From Pseudomonas hormoni (lineage in GTDB: Bacteria > Pseudomonadota > Gammaproteobacteria > Pseudomonadales > Pseudomonadaceae), in contig NZ_CP075566.1 of assembly GCF_018502625.1 (NCBI RefSeq), positions 1,493,001-1,557,000 of the forward strand: DNA of 64,000 bases, written 5' to 3'. Shown piece after piece: positions 41,133 to 50,015 of this stretch. The notes under the pieces were generated by a model. That model had not been told where the DNA came from. It worked only from the letters and a program-made list of their open reading frames with translations, and made no database searches. How positions within the stretch are numbered: position 1 is the first letter of the stretch; each line of letters starts with the position of its first letter. Position numbers and translations under genes: made by a program.

Positions 41133-41725
41133 GCCGCGCCGGCTCCGGTCAGTCCGGCAGCTTCGCGATGAGTCTCGCAGAATTTGCGGCCCAGGCCACG
41201 GAAGCCATCGACGCTAGTCTGCGCGAGATCATCATCGAGGTTGGCAGCAGCGTTATCCGCATGTCACCAGTGGGGAACCCCGAGATCTGGGCGCAGAACG
41301 CAGTGGCCAGCCAGTACAACAAAGCCGTAGACGATCACAACAGCGACTTGCGTAGCAATCAGGCCAACCTTACGAAGGCGGGACGCCTCAAGCCTGGGCG
41401 AAAGCTGAACGACGGCATGGATATCGTCGCGCCCGAAGGCTACGTCGGCGGCCGGTTCCGCGCGAACTGGCACCTGTCGATCGATGTAGTCGAGAGCGTC
41501 ACCTTCGACGAGGTTGATCCCGGCGGCCAGGCGACGATTGCTGCACTGGTCTCCGCGGTCAGCGACTTCACCGCCGGGCAGACGGCCTACCTCATCAACA
41601 ACCTGCCGTATGCGATACCGCTGGAATATGGCCACTCGACCCAGGCCCCCAGTGGCATGGTCCGCATCACTGTGGCCCGCTTCCAGCAAATCGTCGATGA
41701 CGCCATCAGGAACAACCAGGTATGA
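41129..41725 (+). CDS. Tail completion protein (HK97 gp10-like)
   Basis: 198 residues. MSLAEFAAQATEAIDASLRE and EIIIEVGSSVIRMSPVGNPE at the start, GRFRANWHLSID in the middle, and NNLPYAIPLEYGHSTQAPSG near the end are the gp10/neck-protein signature. Coupled on both sides by 4-base overlaps. Confidence 0.82.
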   Translation: MSRAGSGQSGSFAMSLAEFAAQATEAIDASLREIIIEVGSSVIRMSPVGNPEIWAQNAVASQYNKAVDDHNSDLRSNQANLTKAGRLKPGRKLNDGMDIVAPEGYVGGRFRANWHLSIDVVESVTFDEVDPGGQATIAALVSAVSDFTAGQTAYLINNLPYAIPLEYGHSTQAPSGMVRITVARFQQIVDDAIRNNQV

Positions 41726-42138
41726 GCCACAACATCGTCGCCTCGATCTATGAGGCCAAGTTGATCGCCTGGGCGAAAGCCAGGCCAACGCCCCTGAAGG
41801 TCGTCGTCGAGAACGAGACCTACAAGCCGGTCGATGGCGAAACCTACCTGAAGGCGTTCACGCTGCCGGCCGACACCGCAAGCAACACGCTTGGCGGCGA
41901 CCACAAGCTGTACACCGGCGTGTTTCAGGTCAGCATCGTGACGCCATCGGGCAAGTATCGCGGGGACGCCGGCGTCATTGCCGACCAGATCGCCGCGCTG
42001 TTCCCGCTGTACGAACGAAACACGAAGGGGCCGTTGACGGTGGTGACCATGAGCCCAGTTCACCCAGGCCCTGGCATCCCAGACGACACAACCTTCACCG
42101 TGCCCGTTTCGCTCCTTTACCGAGCCGACACCAACTGA
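41722..42138 (+). CDS. Tail terminator (DUF4128)
   Basis: 138 residues: MSHNIVASIYEAKLIAWAKA, FQVSIVTPSGKYRGDAGVIA, DQIAALFPLYER. DUF4128 proteins cap the tail tube in siphoviruses of this kind. Position before the tail-tube gene fits. Confidence 0.82.
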   Translation: MSHNIVASIYEAKLIAWAKARPTPLKVVVENETYKPVDGETYLKAFTLPADTASNTLGGDHKLYTGVFQVSIVTPSGKYRGDAGVIADQIAALFPLYERNTKGPLTVVTMSPVHPGPGIPDDTTFTVPVSLLYRADTN

Positions 42139-42184
42139 TCGACGCAGGTAGAATCCCCTGAGAAATGATGAAGGGGTGTTCACT

Positions 42185-42445
42185 ATGGATGAAAGTAGGA
42201 AACAGCGGCTGCAGGTCTTGGGCGAGATGGTAGACAACCATTGCTGGGATAATCGAGCGGAAATCGTTGCCAGTGAGCAGTGCCTTTGTACTGGTTGTGG
42301 CCTGTGGCTGATCCCGAGTGACATCACCAGGTGGTATGAGGGCAAGCACGCGTGCTGTCCAGAATGCGGACTCGCCGGCGCGGTCGTCGGCTCAAAGTCT
42401 GGCATCCCACTGGAGGAGTATCGAAGCAACATGAAAGTCGAATAG
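42185..42445 (+). CDS. Small zinc-binding moron
   Basis: 86 residues from ATG 42185 with AAGGGG 8 bases upstream (GTG 42176 possible). Cysteines CLCTGCGLW (about 36-41) and CCPECG (about 56-60) make a zinc ribbon. It lies between tail terminator and tail tube genes and is followed by a terminator, so is probably an accessory insertion. Function unknown. Confidence 0.65.
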   Translation: MDESRKQRLQVLGEMVDNHCWDNRAEIVASEQCLCTGCGLWLIPSDITRWYEGKHACCPECGLAGAVVGSKSGIPLEEYRSNMKVE

Positions 42446-42481
42446 CAGCATCTAAAATTCGCCCGTTGGGCAACCCCCCAG

Positions 42482-42506
42482 AACCCGCCATTGAGCGGGT
42501 TTTGTC
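42482..42506 (+). terminator. Terminator plus leader before the tail-tube gene
   Basis: AACCCGC / GCGGGTT stem (42482-42501) and a short T run, then AGAGGAAAACCC before ATG 42529. One of a series of such units in the late operon. Confidence 0.7.
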
Positions 42507-42528
42507 ATTTCTGCAAAGAGGAAAACCC

Positions 42529-43176
42529 ATGAGCGTCAGGATTCCCAACGGCACCACGTTCGAGATCGCGGCCACGCTGAGCCTTGCGAAACCCTTCACC
42601 GCCATCACCAACGCAAAGCCAGCGCTTCTCACGGCTGCGGCGCACGGCCTCAATGATGGTGACGTAATTGTCATCGACTCTGCCTGGGCGAAGCTGAACG
42701 GCCGCCCGGCCCGCGTCATCGATTCGGAAGCGGGCGAGTTCGCGGCTGAAGGTGTGGACACCACCAGCGTGAAGAACTACCCAGCTGGCTCCGGTGCGGG
42801 CAAAGTCCGTGCGGCTTCTGGTTGGACGCAGATCGCACAGATTACTGAGCCGGCGGCCAACGGCGGTGAGCAGCAGTTCCTCATCTACGGCTTCCTTGAA
42901 GACGATGACGACCGTCAGCTGCCGACCAACAAGTCGGCCAGCAGCATGACGCTGCCAGTCGCTGATGATCCCGCCCAGGCTTATGTCGCGATCGTTGAGG
43001 CGGCGGACGAAGATAAAGAGCCGCGACTGGTGCGTGCAAACCTGCCGGGCGGCGCGACCATTTACTACTACGCGTACGTGTCGATCACCGCGACCCCGAC
43101 TTTGAGCCGCAACAACATCATGACGCGGACCATCACGTTGTCGTTCGCCTCTCGCCCAACCCGCTACAACGCCTAA
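42529..43176 (+). CDS. Major tail tube protein
   Basis: 215 residues from ATG 42529. SVRIPNGTTFEIAATLSLAK, AAAHGLNDGDVIVIDSAWAK and TQIAQITEPAANGGEQQFLI match phage tail-tube proteins; ends SITATPTLSRNNIMTRTITL. Beta-rich, no C-terminal Ig domain. Followed by the tail assembly chaperones, the standard order. Confidence 0.87.
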   Translation: MSVRIPNGTTFEIAATLSLAKPFTAITNAKPALLTAAAHGLNDGDVIVIDSAWAKLNGRPARVIDSEAGEFAAEGVDTTSVKNYPAGSGAGKVRAASGWTQIAQITEPAANGGEQQFLIYGFLEDDDDRQLPTNKSASSMTLPVADDPAQAYVAIVEAADEDKEPRLVRANLPGGATIYYYAYVSITATPTLSRNNIMTRTITLSFASRPTRYNA

Positions 43177-43185
43177 GGGGTTCCC

Positions 43186-43569
43186 ATGGCAAAGTTTTCC
43201 ATCGCGCCAAAGCCGACATTCACTGTCGATGTGGCTATCCCGCAGGTCGGCGGTAAACCGGCAATGGTGCCATTCACGTTCAAGTATCGCGACCGCACCG
43301 CACTGGCCGAGCTGTTCGACTCCTGGAAGGAAAAAGCAGCGGCCATCGGCGAACGCTTCAAAGGGACTGAACCGACCCTCTCGGAAATTACTGCAGCAGA
43401 GGTAGAGCAGGGCGTCGACCAAATCAAGGATCTAGTGGTGTCGTGGGGCTTTGGCGACAAGCTCAACGATGAGTCGATAACTGCTCTGGTGAAGAGCTGC
43501 ATCGGAGTGTCGGACGCTGTCGTGAAGGCGTACAGCGAAGCATTCGGCAAGGCCCGCTTGGGAAACTGA
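43186..43569 (+). CDS. Tail assembly chaperone, short form (G-like)
   Basis: 127 residues. MAKFSIAPKPTFTVDVAIPQ, VPFTFKYRDRTALAELFDSW, VSWGFGDKLNDESITALVKS. It ends KARLGN with stop TGA immediately after the slippery heptamer G-GGA-AAC (43560-43566), almost the same as lambda G-GGA-AAG. Standard decoding gives this short form; a -1 slip gives the long GT form. It chaperones the tape measure and tail tube. Confidence 0.9.
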   Translation: MAKFSIAPKPTFTVDVAIPQVGGKPAMVPFTFKYRDRTALAELFDSWKEKAAAIGERFKGTEPTLSEITAAEVEQGVDQIKDLVVSWGFGDKLNDESITALVKSCIGVSDAVVKAYSEAFGKARLGN

Positions 43570-43889
43570 CTGCCGCTGCCCGTGCGCTCTATGAGGCCGA
43601 TAGTTCTGCCGAGCAAATGGCGGTGTTCGGATTTTCGCCCGAGGACTACGACGAAACCTTCGAAGTCTGGCCGGACAACTGGAAGTCGTTCCTCGTCATG
43701 GATTCGATGTGGACTCAGTGGCGCATAGGCACATGCGGCGCGACCGGCCTCGATTACGGCGTACTGCCAGATGTGATGAAACTTGTCGGCGTTCCCGCCA
43801 AGGATCGCCCGCGCATTTTTCAGGACATCCGCGTTATGGAATCGGAGGCCATCGCGGTCATGGCCAAAGCACGCGACAACAGCCCGTGA
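43566..43889 (+). CDS. Tail assembly chaperone, frameshift extension (T-like, DUF1799)
   Basis: After a -1 slip on G-GGA-AAC the frame continues LTAARALYEADSS-type sequence (LTAAARALYEADSSAEQ) and then AVFGFSPEDYDETFEVWPDN, the DUF1799 signature. Translation of this frame without the slip would have to start at ATG 43617 and lose the linker. The full product would be about 234 residues. The overlap of the two frames is only a few bases, as expected for programmed frameshifting. Confidence 0.85.
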   Translation: MTAAARALYEADSSAEQMAVFGFSPEDYDETFEVWPDNWKSFLVMDSMWTQWRIGTCGATGLDYGVLPDVMKLVGVPAKDRPRIFQDIRVMESEAIAVMAKARDNSP

Positions 43890-43916
43890 AGGCGGGCACT
43901 TATTCAAGGTGAGTCG

Positions 43917-45788
43917 ATGAACATTGCAGAACTCGGCATCAAGGTCGATTCGGCTGATGCCGCCAACGCTGCAACCGATCTCGACAAGCTGACCAAGGCT
44001 GGTGATCGCGCTGAGCAATCCGCCGTCGGCCTGATGAAAGAGATGGAAGCGCTGGAAAAGTCGCTTTCGAAAGGCGCGACCACTACACAGGAACTGGCCA
44101 AGCAGCGCGAGAGTCTGGCAAAGCTCACAAAGACCGGCGCCTATGGCGAAGCCGAATTTACCAAAATCACCGCGCAGCTCGACAAGCAACAGGTAGCGTT
44201 GGCCAAGTCCACCCTGGACGAACAGAAGGCGCTGAACAGCCTGCTCGGTGCGATTGATCCGGCCCGCGCCGCCATGGCGAAATTAGACGGCCAGGTCGAG
44301 CAGCTGGGCAAGCACCTCGATGCCGGCCGCATTAGTCAGGATCAGTACAACTCTGCGCTGGGTAAGCTGAACGGCAATTACGCAGCCCTCGAAAAAACAG
44401 CCACAGGCTTTGACAGGCTGAAGCTCGGCAGCCGCCAGGCGCAGGAAAATGTCGTTCAGTTGGGCAACGCTCTGTCGTCAGGGGATTGGGGGAGCGGTGT
44501 TCGCGCGGTCGCACAGTTGGGGGCCGGAGCTGGCGCTTCCGCCGCAGGCTTGCTTGCCGTCCTCGGTCCAATCGCCCTGGCAACCGCTGCTGTGGGCGCA
44601 TTGGCATACGCTTATTACAAGGGCAGCGAGGAGCAAGACGCGTACAGCAAGGGCCTGATTCTGACTGGCAATTCTGCGGGAGTGAGCGCAGAGCAGCTGG
44701 GTGTAATGGCTCGGCAAGTCGGCGCAACTGTGGGCTCAACCGGGCAAGCAGCCGAAGTGCTCGCACTGCTGGCCGGCAATGGCAAGATCGCAGGAGAAAG
44801 CTTTTCTGGCATCGCCCAAGCGGCTGTCTCCATGCAGGAGGCTACGGGCAGGGCTATCAAGGAAACGGTTGCTGAGTTCGAGAAAATTGCTGATGAGCCG
44901 GTCAAAGCATCGGCCGCGCTAAACGAGCAGTACCACTACCTGACAGCCTCGGTGTACTCGCAAATCGCGGCGCTGGAAGAGCAGGGCGATCATGCTGGCG
45001 CGGTGAAGCTCGCGACCGAGGAATATGCGGACGCAATCAATGAGCGCACGCCGAAGATTCTCGAAAACCTGAGTTTCTGGGAAAAGGGTTACAACGCTGT
45101 AGCACGTGCTGCGGACAATCTGAAGAACATCGGTCGTCCCGATATTGACGGTGATATCGAGAAGGCCCAGCGCAATTTAGCGTCAGCCAAGGCTGGTGAT
45201 ATTGGTGCCTTCCAAAACCAGAAAGAGATGGTTGAGCTGTATAGCAATCAGCTCAACATGCTTGAGGACCAGAAGGCCGCGGCGGCCGACATCGCCAAAT
45301 ACGATGGTGAGCAGGCCAAGGCACAGCGCGATGCAGTTACAGCGATGTCGAAGATCGACGCGCTCACCAAGTCGTCGCTGACCAATGAGCAGAAACGCGC
45401 CGAGGCCATCAAGGATTACAAGAAACAGCTCGACGATATTCGCAAGGTCGACCCGAACGACTCACGGCTTGATCAGTCCGCGATCGACAAGAACCTGGCG
45501 AACATCAACGATAAGTTCAAGGATCCGAAGGGTGCTGCGGGCAGCGTCGACCTGACCGGCTTCAACAACGCGAAGAACGTATTGGCTGAAACCTTGGCCT
45601 ACTACAAAAACGCAGACAAGGAGCTCGAAGCTTCACAGCGCGCCGGCGTCATTTCGCAGGCGAGTTACACCGAACAACGCGTCAGTTTGTTGCAACAGCA
45701 GGCCGAGGAAGTTGCCCACGGCTACCAGTCAGAAATCGATGCGCTGGAAGCTGCCAAGACAAAAAAGGCACGACTGCAGCGCAACTGA
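43917..45788 (+). CDS. Tail tape measure protein, N-terminal frame
   Basis: 623 residues in this frame: coiled coil at about 1-150 (NIAELGIKVDSADAANAATD), hydrophobic helices near 215-245, SAEQLGVMARQVGATVGSTG at about 250, and further coiled coil. The frame stops soon after A-AAA-AAG (45761-45767). The family sequence continues in the -1 frame (GTTAAQLIQIDQKIADARSA), so 617 residues plus 395 would give one 1012-residue protein. The tape measure sets tail length and helps inject DNA. Confidence 0.85.
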   Translation: MNIAELGIKVDSADAANAATDLDKLTKAGDRAEQSAVGLMKEMEALEKSLSKGATTTQELAKQRESLAKLTKTGAYGEAEFTKITAQLDKQQVALAKSTLDEQKALNSLLGAIDPARAAMAKLDGQVEQLGKHLDAGRISQDQYNSALGKLNGNYAALEKTATGFDRLKLGSRQAQENVVQLGNALSSGDWGSGVRAVAQLGAGAGASAAGLLAVLGPIALATAAVGALAYAYYKGSEEQDAYSKGLILTGNSAGVSAEQLGVMARQVGATVGSTGQAAEVLALLAGNGKIAGESFSGIAQAAVSMQEATGRAIKETVAEFEKIADEPVKASAALNEQYHYLTASVYSQIAALEEQGDHAGAVKLATEEYADAINERTPKILENLSFWEKGYNAVARAADNLKNIGRPDIDGDIEKAQRNLASAKAGDIGAFQNQKEMVELYSNQLNMLEDQKAAAADIAKYDGEQAKAQRDAVTAMSKIDALTKSSLTNEQKRAEAIKDYKKQLDDIRKVDPNDSRLDQSAIDKNLANINDKFKDPKGAAGSVDLTGFNNAKNVLAETLAYYKNADKELEASQRAGVISQASYTEQRVSLLQQQAEEVAHGYQSEIDALEAAKTKKARLQRN

Positions 45789-46954
45789 TTCAGATCGACC
45801 AGAAGATTGCCGACGCCCGCAGCGCTATGGTCAAGGCGCAGCAGGATAGCGACAGTGAACTGTCGATCATTGCCACGAACGAAGAAGGCCGCCTGCGTAA
45901 GCAGACCCTGGCCGTAAACACCTACACCAGCGCCCTGAAGCAGCAGGTCGATACGCTCCGTCAGCAGGGGTTGCGTGCGGCTTCTGGCCTTGGCCAGGGT
46001 GATCGACAGCGCGGGCTGACGGATCAGCAAAACGGCATCGACGATCGCTTCAACCAGCAAAGCCTTGAACTGGCCAACCAGTATGGCGATGGTTCGCGCG
46101 GCATGAGCCTCGAGGAGTACACCGCCAAGCTGGATGCGCTGAAAGCCACACAGCAGGATCTGCATGACACGGTACAGGCCAACTACGACGACATGACAGC
46201 GGCCCAGGGTGACTGGAGCGCCGGCGCATCGTCGGCATGGCAGAACTACCTGGAATCGGCGAGAGACGTTGCTGGGCAGACGAAAAGCCTGTTTGCCAAC
46301 GCCTTCAGCTCGATGGAAGACGCGGTCGTCAACTTCGCCATGACCGGGAAGCTGTCGTTCGCGGATTTTGCGAAGTCGATCTTGGCGGATATGGCGAGGA
46401 TTGCCACACGGCAAGCCAGTTCGGCACTCCTGAGCAGCTTGTTCGGCGCCGCTACCAGTTACTTCGGTGGCGGAGCATCGTCGGCGGGGTCTACGCAGGG
46501 TGGGTACTCGGGAGACCTTTCAGGTTTCACTCCAGGCAGCATTCAAGCCAAAGGTGGTGCCTGGTCATCGGGCGTGCAGATGTTTGCAGAGGGCGGAGCC
46601 TTCACCAACTCCATCGTCAGCAAGCCGACTGCGTTCGGCATGGCCAACGGCAAGACCGGGGTGATGGGTGAGGCGGGGGACGAGGCCATCATGCCACTGA
46701 CCCGCACTGCGAATGGCAAGCTGGGCGTCATGTCAATCGGCGGCAGTGGAGAGCAGGGCTCAAGCAGCAACCAGGTGGTAATCCAGCAGACGTTCGCCGT
46801 GCCTGAAGGTCAGGGGGCCGCCACTGACGATGGGGGCGGCCAAGCAGTTGCACAGGCATATGCGCGTGCCGCCAAACAGGGCGCACAAGAGCAGATAGCC
46901 AGAGACTTGCGGCCTGGCGGCCAAATATGGGCGGCCATCAACGGTCGCGGATAA
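45767..46954 (+). CDS. Tail tape measure protein, C-terminal frame (-1)
   Basis: 395 residues, read from 45767 in the -1 frame. Coiled coil with MVKAQQDSDSELSIIATNEE, then the conserved tape-measure C-terminal part FANAFSSMEDAVVNFAMTGK, LSFADFAKSILADMARI and a Gly/Ser-rich end with FAEGGAFTNSIVSKPTAFGM. On its own it could only start at ATG 45827, for which I see no strong ribosome site. Joined to the upstream frame either by slippage at A-AAA-AAG or, if the 6-base A run has lost a base, not at all. Confidence 0.8.
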   Translation, partial: GTTAAQLIQIDQKIADARSAMVKAQQDSDSELSIIATNEEGRLRKQTLAVNTYTSALKQQVDTLRQQGLRAASGLGQGDRQRGLTDQQNGIDDRFNQQSLELANQYGDGSRGMSLEEYTAKLDALKATQQDLHDTVQANYDDMTAAQGDWSAGASSAWQNYLESARDVAGQTKSLFANAFSSMEDAVVNFAMTGKLSFADFAKSILADMARIATRQASSALLSSLFGAATSYFGGGASSAGSTQGGYSGDLSGFTPGSIQAKGGAWSSGVQMFAEGGAFTNSIVSKPTAFGMANGKTGVMGEAGDEAIMPLTRTANGKLGVMSIGGSGEQGSSSNQVVIQQTFAVPEGQGAATDDGGGQAVAQAYARAAKQGAQEQIARDLRPGGQIWAAINGRG

Positions 46955-46958
46955 TCCA

Positions 46959-46985
46959 GACCCTGCTTCGGCGGGGTTATTTTTT
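46959..46985 (+). terminator. Terminator after the tape measure gene
   Basis: ACCCTGC TTCG GCGGGGT then TATTTTTT, followed by GCCGGGGAAAAGC before ATG 46999, the same terminator-plus-leader plan as at 53037, 53680 and 57831. Confidence 0.75.
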
Positions 46986-46998
46986 GCCGGGGAAAAGC

Positions 46999-47337
46999 AT
47001 GGCAACGGAAACTTTTACCTGGGTGCCCAACAAGGAACCCGCCGGCACGGTCACCTTTCGCACCAAGTCAGCCAAATTTGGCGATGGCTACGAGCAGACC
47101 ACGGAGGACGGTATCAACAACAAAACACAGTCGTGGCCACTGACCTTCTCGGGTCCAAAGGCCAGGATCAAGGAAATCGCGGCCTTCCTCGACAGGCAAA
47201 GAGGCGCGACCCCTTTTTATTGGACTGAGCCGCTGGGTGACACAGCGCTTTTCAAGTGCGCCGAATACCAGCCCCGGCATGCAGGTGGTGACGTCTACAT
47301 GCTGACCGCAACCTTCGAACAGGCATTCCACCCATGA
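46999..47337 (+). CDS. Minor tail protein M-like
   Basis: 112 residues from ATG 46999. ETFTWVPNKEPAGTVTFRTK, FGDGYEQTTEDGINNKTQSW, TPFYWTEPLGDTALFKCAEY: the phage minor tail family of lambda gpM. It is part of the tail tip. ATGA overlap with the fibre gene. Confidence 0.9.
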   Translation: MATETFTWVPNKEPAGTVTFRTKSAKFGDGYEQTTEDGINNKTQSWPLTFSGPKARIKEIAAFLDRQRGATPFYWTEPLGDTALFKCAEYQPRHAGGDVYMLTATFEQAFHP

Positions 47338-49289
47338 GCATTGATCCAATCAACATTGGCGGGGCTGCGAACGACGGTAACGGGCAGACATTGCGGTCGG
47401 GCGGGGCGGTCATCAACGCCAATTTTTCGGAGCTTGATACCCGCACCACAGCAGCCCAGGCGAAAGCGGAGCAAGGTGTTGCTCATGCGGGCACTGCTCA
47501 GGCCGCGGCGGAAGCGGCTCAGGCGAAGGCCGACGCAGCGATTCCAGGCAGTGCGGCAGGAAGCTCTATTGCGCAGTTGGTCAACGGTGTCGTTCCTGCA
47601 TTGCAGTTGCCGAGTTATGTCGACGACGTGCTGGAGTTTCCGACCCTGGCAAACTTTCCGGCCACTGGCGAGACCGGCAAGATCTACATCGCGATCAATG
47701 ACGGCGACAGTCCGAGCAATCCAACTCGGCAGTATCGCTGGAGCGGTACGGCCTTCGTGATGATCCCGTCATCGCCGGGTTCGACCGACCAAGTGGCAGA
47801 GGGTACGACCAATCTCTACCACACCGCCGCCCGGGTCCGATCGGCGGCGCTGACTGGTCTGGACGCCTCGATTAATGCGGCGGTGGTCGCTACAGACAGC
47901 GTGTTGACCGGTATCGGCAAGCTGCAAAAACAAGTCAGCGATGCGGTTGTGGAGCTGGCGGGAAAGTTCGACAAGACTGGGGGCAAGCTGACCGGGGCGT
48001 TGAACAGCGCCGACATCGTCACCATCGCCAGTTCGGCGACACCCGCCATCGGCGCTTCGGCGGCTAACACGATCACGATCACCGGAACCACCGGCATCAC
48101 CGGATTTGACTCCATCGCCAGCGGCGCTGTGCGTACGCTGGTGTTCGCGGGTGTCGTCACGCTGACCCATCACGCGACGTCATTGATTCTGCCAAAGGCA
48201 GCAAGCATCACCACCGCCGCAGGCGACGTCCTGCAATTCACATCACTCGGAGGCGGGAGCTGGCGCTGCACCGGCAAGATGCTGGCGGCCGACGGTGGCG
48301 CTGCAACTGGTGGGATGTGGGTTGGGATGAAGATCGCTTGGCCGCTTTCCGAGGCCTCGATACCTGGCGGCGGGCTGCCTGATAATGGGCAGCTTGTTGA
48401 TCGCGCAACCTGGCCTGATCTGTGGGCGCTGTATTCTTCGCAGGCTATTTCAGATGCTACTTGGATCGCTGATCCGTTGCAGCGCGGCAAGCCGTCCACA
48501 GGTAACGGCACGAGCACGTTCCGCATGCCTGACACCAATGGCAAATATTCTGACGGCCTGACGCCCGCCGCCGCCGTCCTTCGCGGTCATGGCAAGAACT
48601 CGGCGGGTACTCCGGGGCTATTTCAGCTTGACCAGCTTCAAGCGCACAACCGCTCAATTAGATCAGGGGCGTCGTCCGGGGGCTCTGTCGCCGGACCATC
48701 AGCGGCGGCGCTCAGTTGGGTTGCAGGAAATACCAGCACCGACTGGGCATATCAAACTGCGGGATATCTTGCCGATGGCTCAAACGGAACTCCACGGGTA
48801 GGTCCCGAAACCCGCGGCACAAACGTCACGGTTGTTTGGGTGACTGTTGGTGCGACCGGCGTGAGCAACCCCGGAACCGTTGATGTTACGGCGCTGGCCA
48901 CGAGTGTTAATTCGCAGGGCTCGCGGATCGCGGCGCTGGAGGCATCGACAGATTTCATCATTATTTACCCGAATGGTGGAACAGCAGGATCGCCGGCCAC
49001 CGCTGCACTCAACGCGCAATACATTTCAGCCAACCCATTTCCGGGCTTTAACGTGATCACCGAAGTAGAGTTCCTGTCGGGTGGTAAGTGGTACTGCGCT
49101 TACCCTATCGCCGCGGGCGCAGTTGCGGGCGGGGCGAGTTGCGGCCAGGTGGATGACACGATTGTCGTAAGGACCGCCATTACATACCTGATCTACAACG
49201 TGGGCGGCTATGTCAACAGCACCGCGCCGGGCGCAATCTCAACAGGAGCACTCCCGTTCCGAGTAAAAGTATGGAAGGTGAAAGCATGA
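47334..49289 (+). CDS. Tail fibre protein with collar-like C-terminal domain
   Basis: 651 residues. An N-terminal attachment region (IDPINIGGAANDGNGQTLRS), an Ala-rich coiled coil (AAQAKAEQGVAHAGTAQAAA), repeat-like beta sections, and near residue 335 the collar-type motif GMKIAWPLSEASIPGGGLPD with RMPDTNGKYSDGL. It probably binds the host surface. Its insertion between M- and L-type genes, with its own chaperone gene, differs from lambda. Confidence 0.82.
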   Translation: MSIDPINIGGAANDGNGQTLRSGGAVINANFSELDTRTTAAQAKAEQGVAHAGTAQAAAEAAQAKADAAIPGSAAGSSIAQLVNGVVPALQLPSYVDDVLEFPTLANFPATGETGKIYIAINDGDSPSNPTRQYRWSGTAFVMIPSSPGSTDQVAEGTTNLYHTAARVRSAALTGLDASINAAVVATDSVLTGIGKLQKQVSDAVVELAGKFDKTGGKLTGALNSADIVTIASSATPAIGASAANTITITGTTGITGFDSIASGAVRTLVFAGVVTLTHHATSLILPKAASITTAAGDVLQFTSLGGGSWRCTGKMLAADGGAATGGMWVGMKIAWPLSEASIPGGGLPDNGQLVDRATWPDLWALYSSQAISDATWIADPLQRGKPSTGNGTSTFRMPDTNGKYSDGLTPAAAVLRGHGKNSAGTPGLFQLDQLQAHNRSIRSGASSGGSVAGPSAAALSWVAGNTSTDWAYQTAGYLADGSNGTPRVGPETRGTNVTVVWVTVGATGVSNPGTVDVTALATSVNSQGSRIAALEASTDFIIIYPNGGTAGSPATAALNAQYISANPFPGFNVITEVEFLSGGKWYCAYPIAAGAVAGGASCGQVDDTIVVRTAITYLIYNVGGYVNSTAPGAISTGALPFRVKVWKVKA

Positions 49290-49651
49290 ATTACGCGGAG
49301 CTTGGGTCTAGTTTTATGCAGGTTGGCGGCGAGTGTCCGGAGGGATGGATCATAATGAAAGAGCCCAGGCCTGAAGGCGATAATTCGACTGATTACACAG
49401 CGCAGGCTGATGGCAGTTGGGCGGTTACACAGGAAACACTGCGCTCCAAAGCGGCAGTTTTTGAAAGCGTTTGGCGTGATGTAGAGCTACCAGTCGCCAA
49501 GGATAATGTGACTGCAATCCAATTCGAGGACCCCGACGCATTGCCTGGTACAGAAGCCGAATGGAAGGCGTACTGGATCGCGCTGCGCAACTGGAAGGAT
49601 GGCAATCCCGACTACCCGGACCTCACGAAGAGACCGCCACGCCCGAGCTGA
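49286..49651 (+). CDS. Tail fibre assembly chaperone-like protein
   Basis: 121 residues, ATGA overlap with the fibre gene. Acidic, with DNSTDYTAQADGSWAVTQET and a C-terminal AEWKAYWIALRNWKDGNPDY that resembles tail fibre assembly proteins. Coupling to the fibre gene supports the role. Confidence 0.7.
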   Translation: MNYAELGSSFMQVGGECPEGWIIMKEPRPEGDNSTDYTAQADGSWAVTQETLRSKAAVFESVWRDVELPVAKDNVTAIQFEDPDALPGTEAEWKAYWIALRNWKDGNPDYPDLTKRPPRPS

Positions 49652-49658
49652 TCTTCTG

Positions 49659-49916
49659 CTAAACCTTCGGCTTCAATTCTTTTGTGCTGATCGAGTCGAT
49701 GTGGATTGCTCGTATCAACCAAACTTCCGATTTCGTTAGTTCGATTTTGACGAAAGGTCCCACAGCTGTGAGCTTTAAATCCATGCCGCTCACTGTGTCG
49801 CTCGATCCGTCTGTATGACGCCATCTGACCCATCGTAGAAGGTTTGATGTTTTTATGTGGACGTCGAAAGCATCTACCAGCTGTTTTGAAATCTGCACTT
49901 CATCGGTGATGTTCAT
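49659..49916 (-). CDS. Hypothetical moron
   Basis: 85 residues from ATG 49916 (AGGAG 6 bases upstream). MNITDEVQISKQLVDAFDVH, VSGMDLKLTAVGPFVKIELT. Small beta-rich protein, antisense to the late transcript, so under separate control. Unknown function. Confidence 0.6.
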   Translation of the reverse strand: MNITDEVQISKQLVDAFDVHIKTSNLLRWVRWRHTDGSSDTVSGMDLKLTAVGPFVKIELTKSEVWLIRAIHIDSISTKELKPKV

Positions 49917-50015
49917 AGGATCTCCTGAGTTTCGATGAACGTAGCTCACATCCCATAACTGTCAAACCTCCTGATCTGCCAACCGCCTTTGGCGAATTCT
50001 TTTTGAGGAAACACG

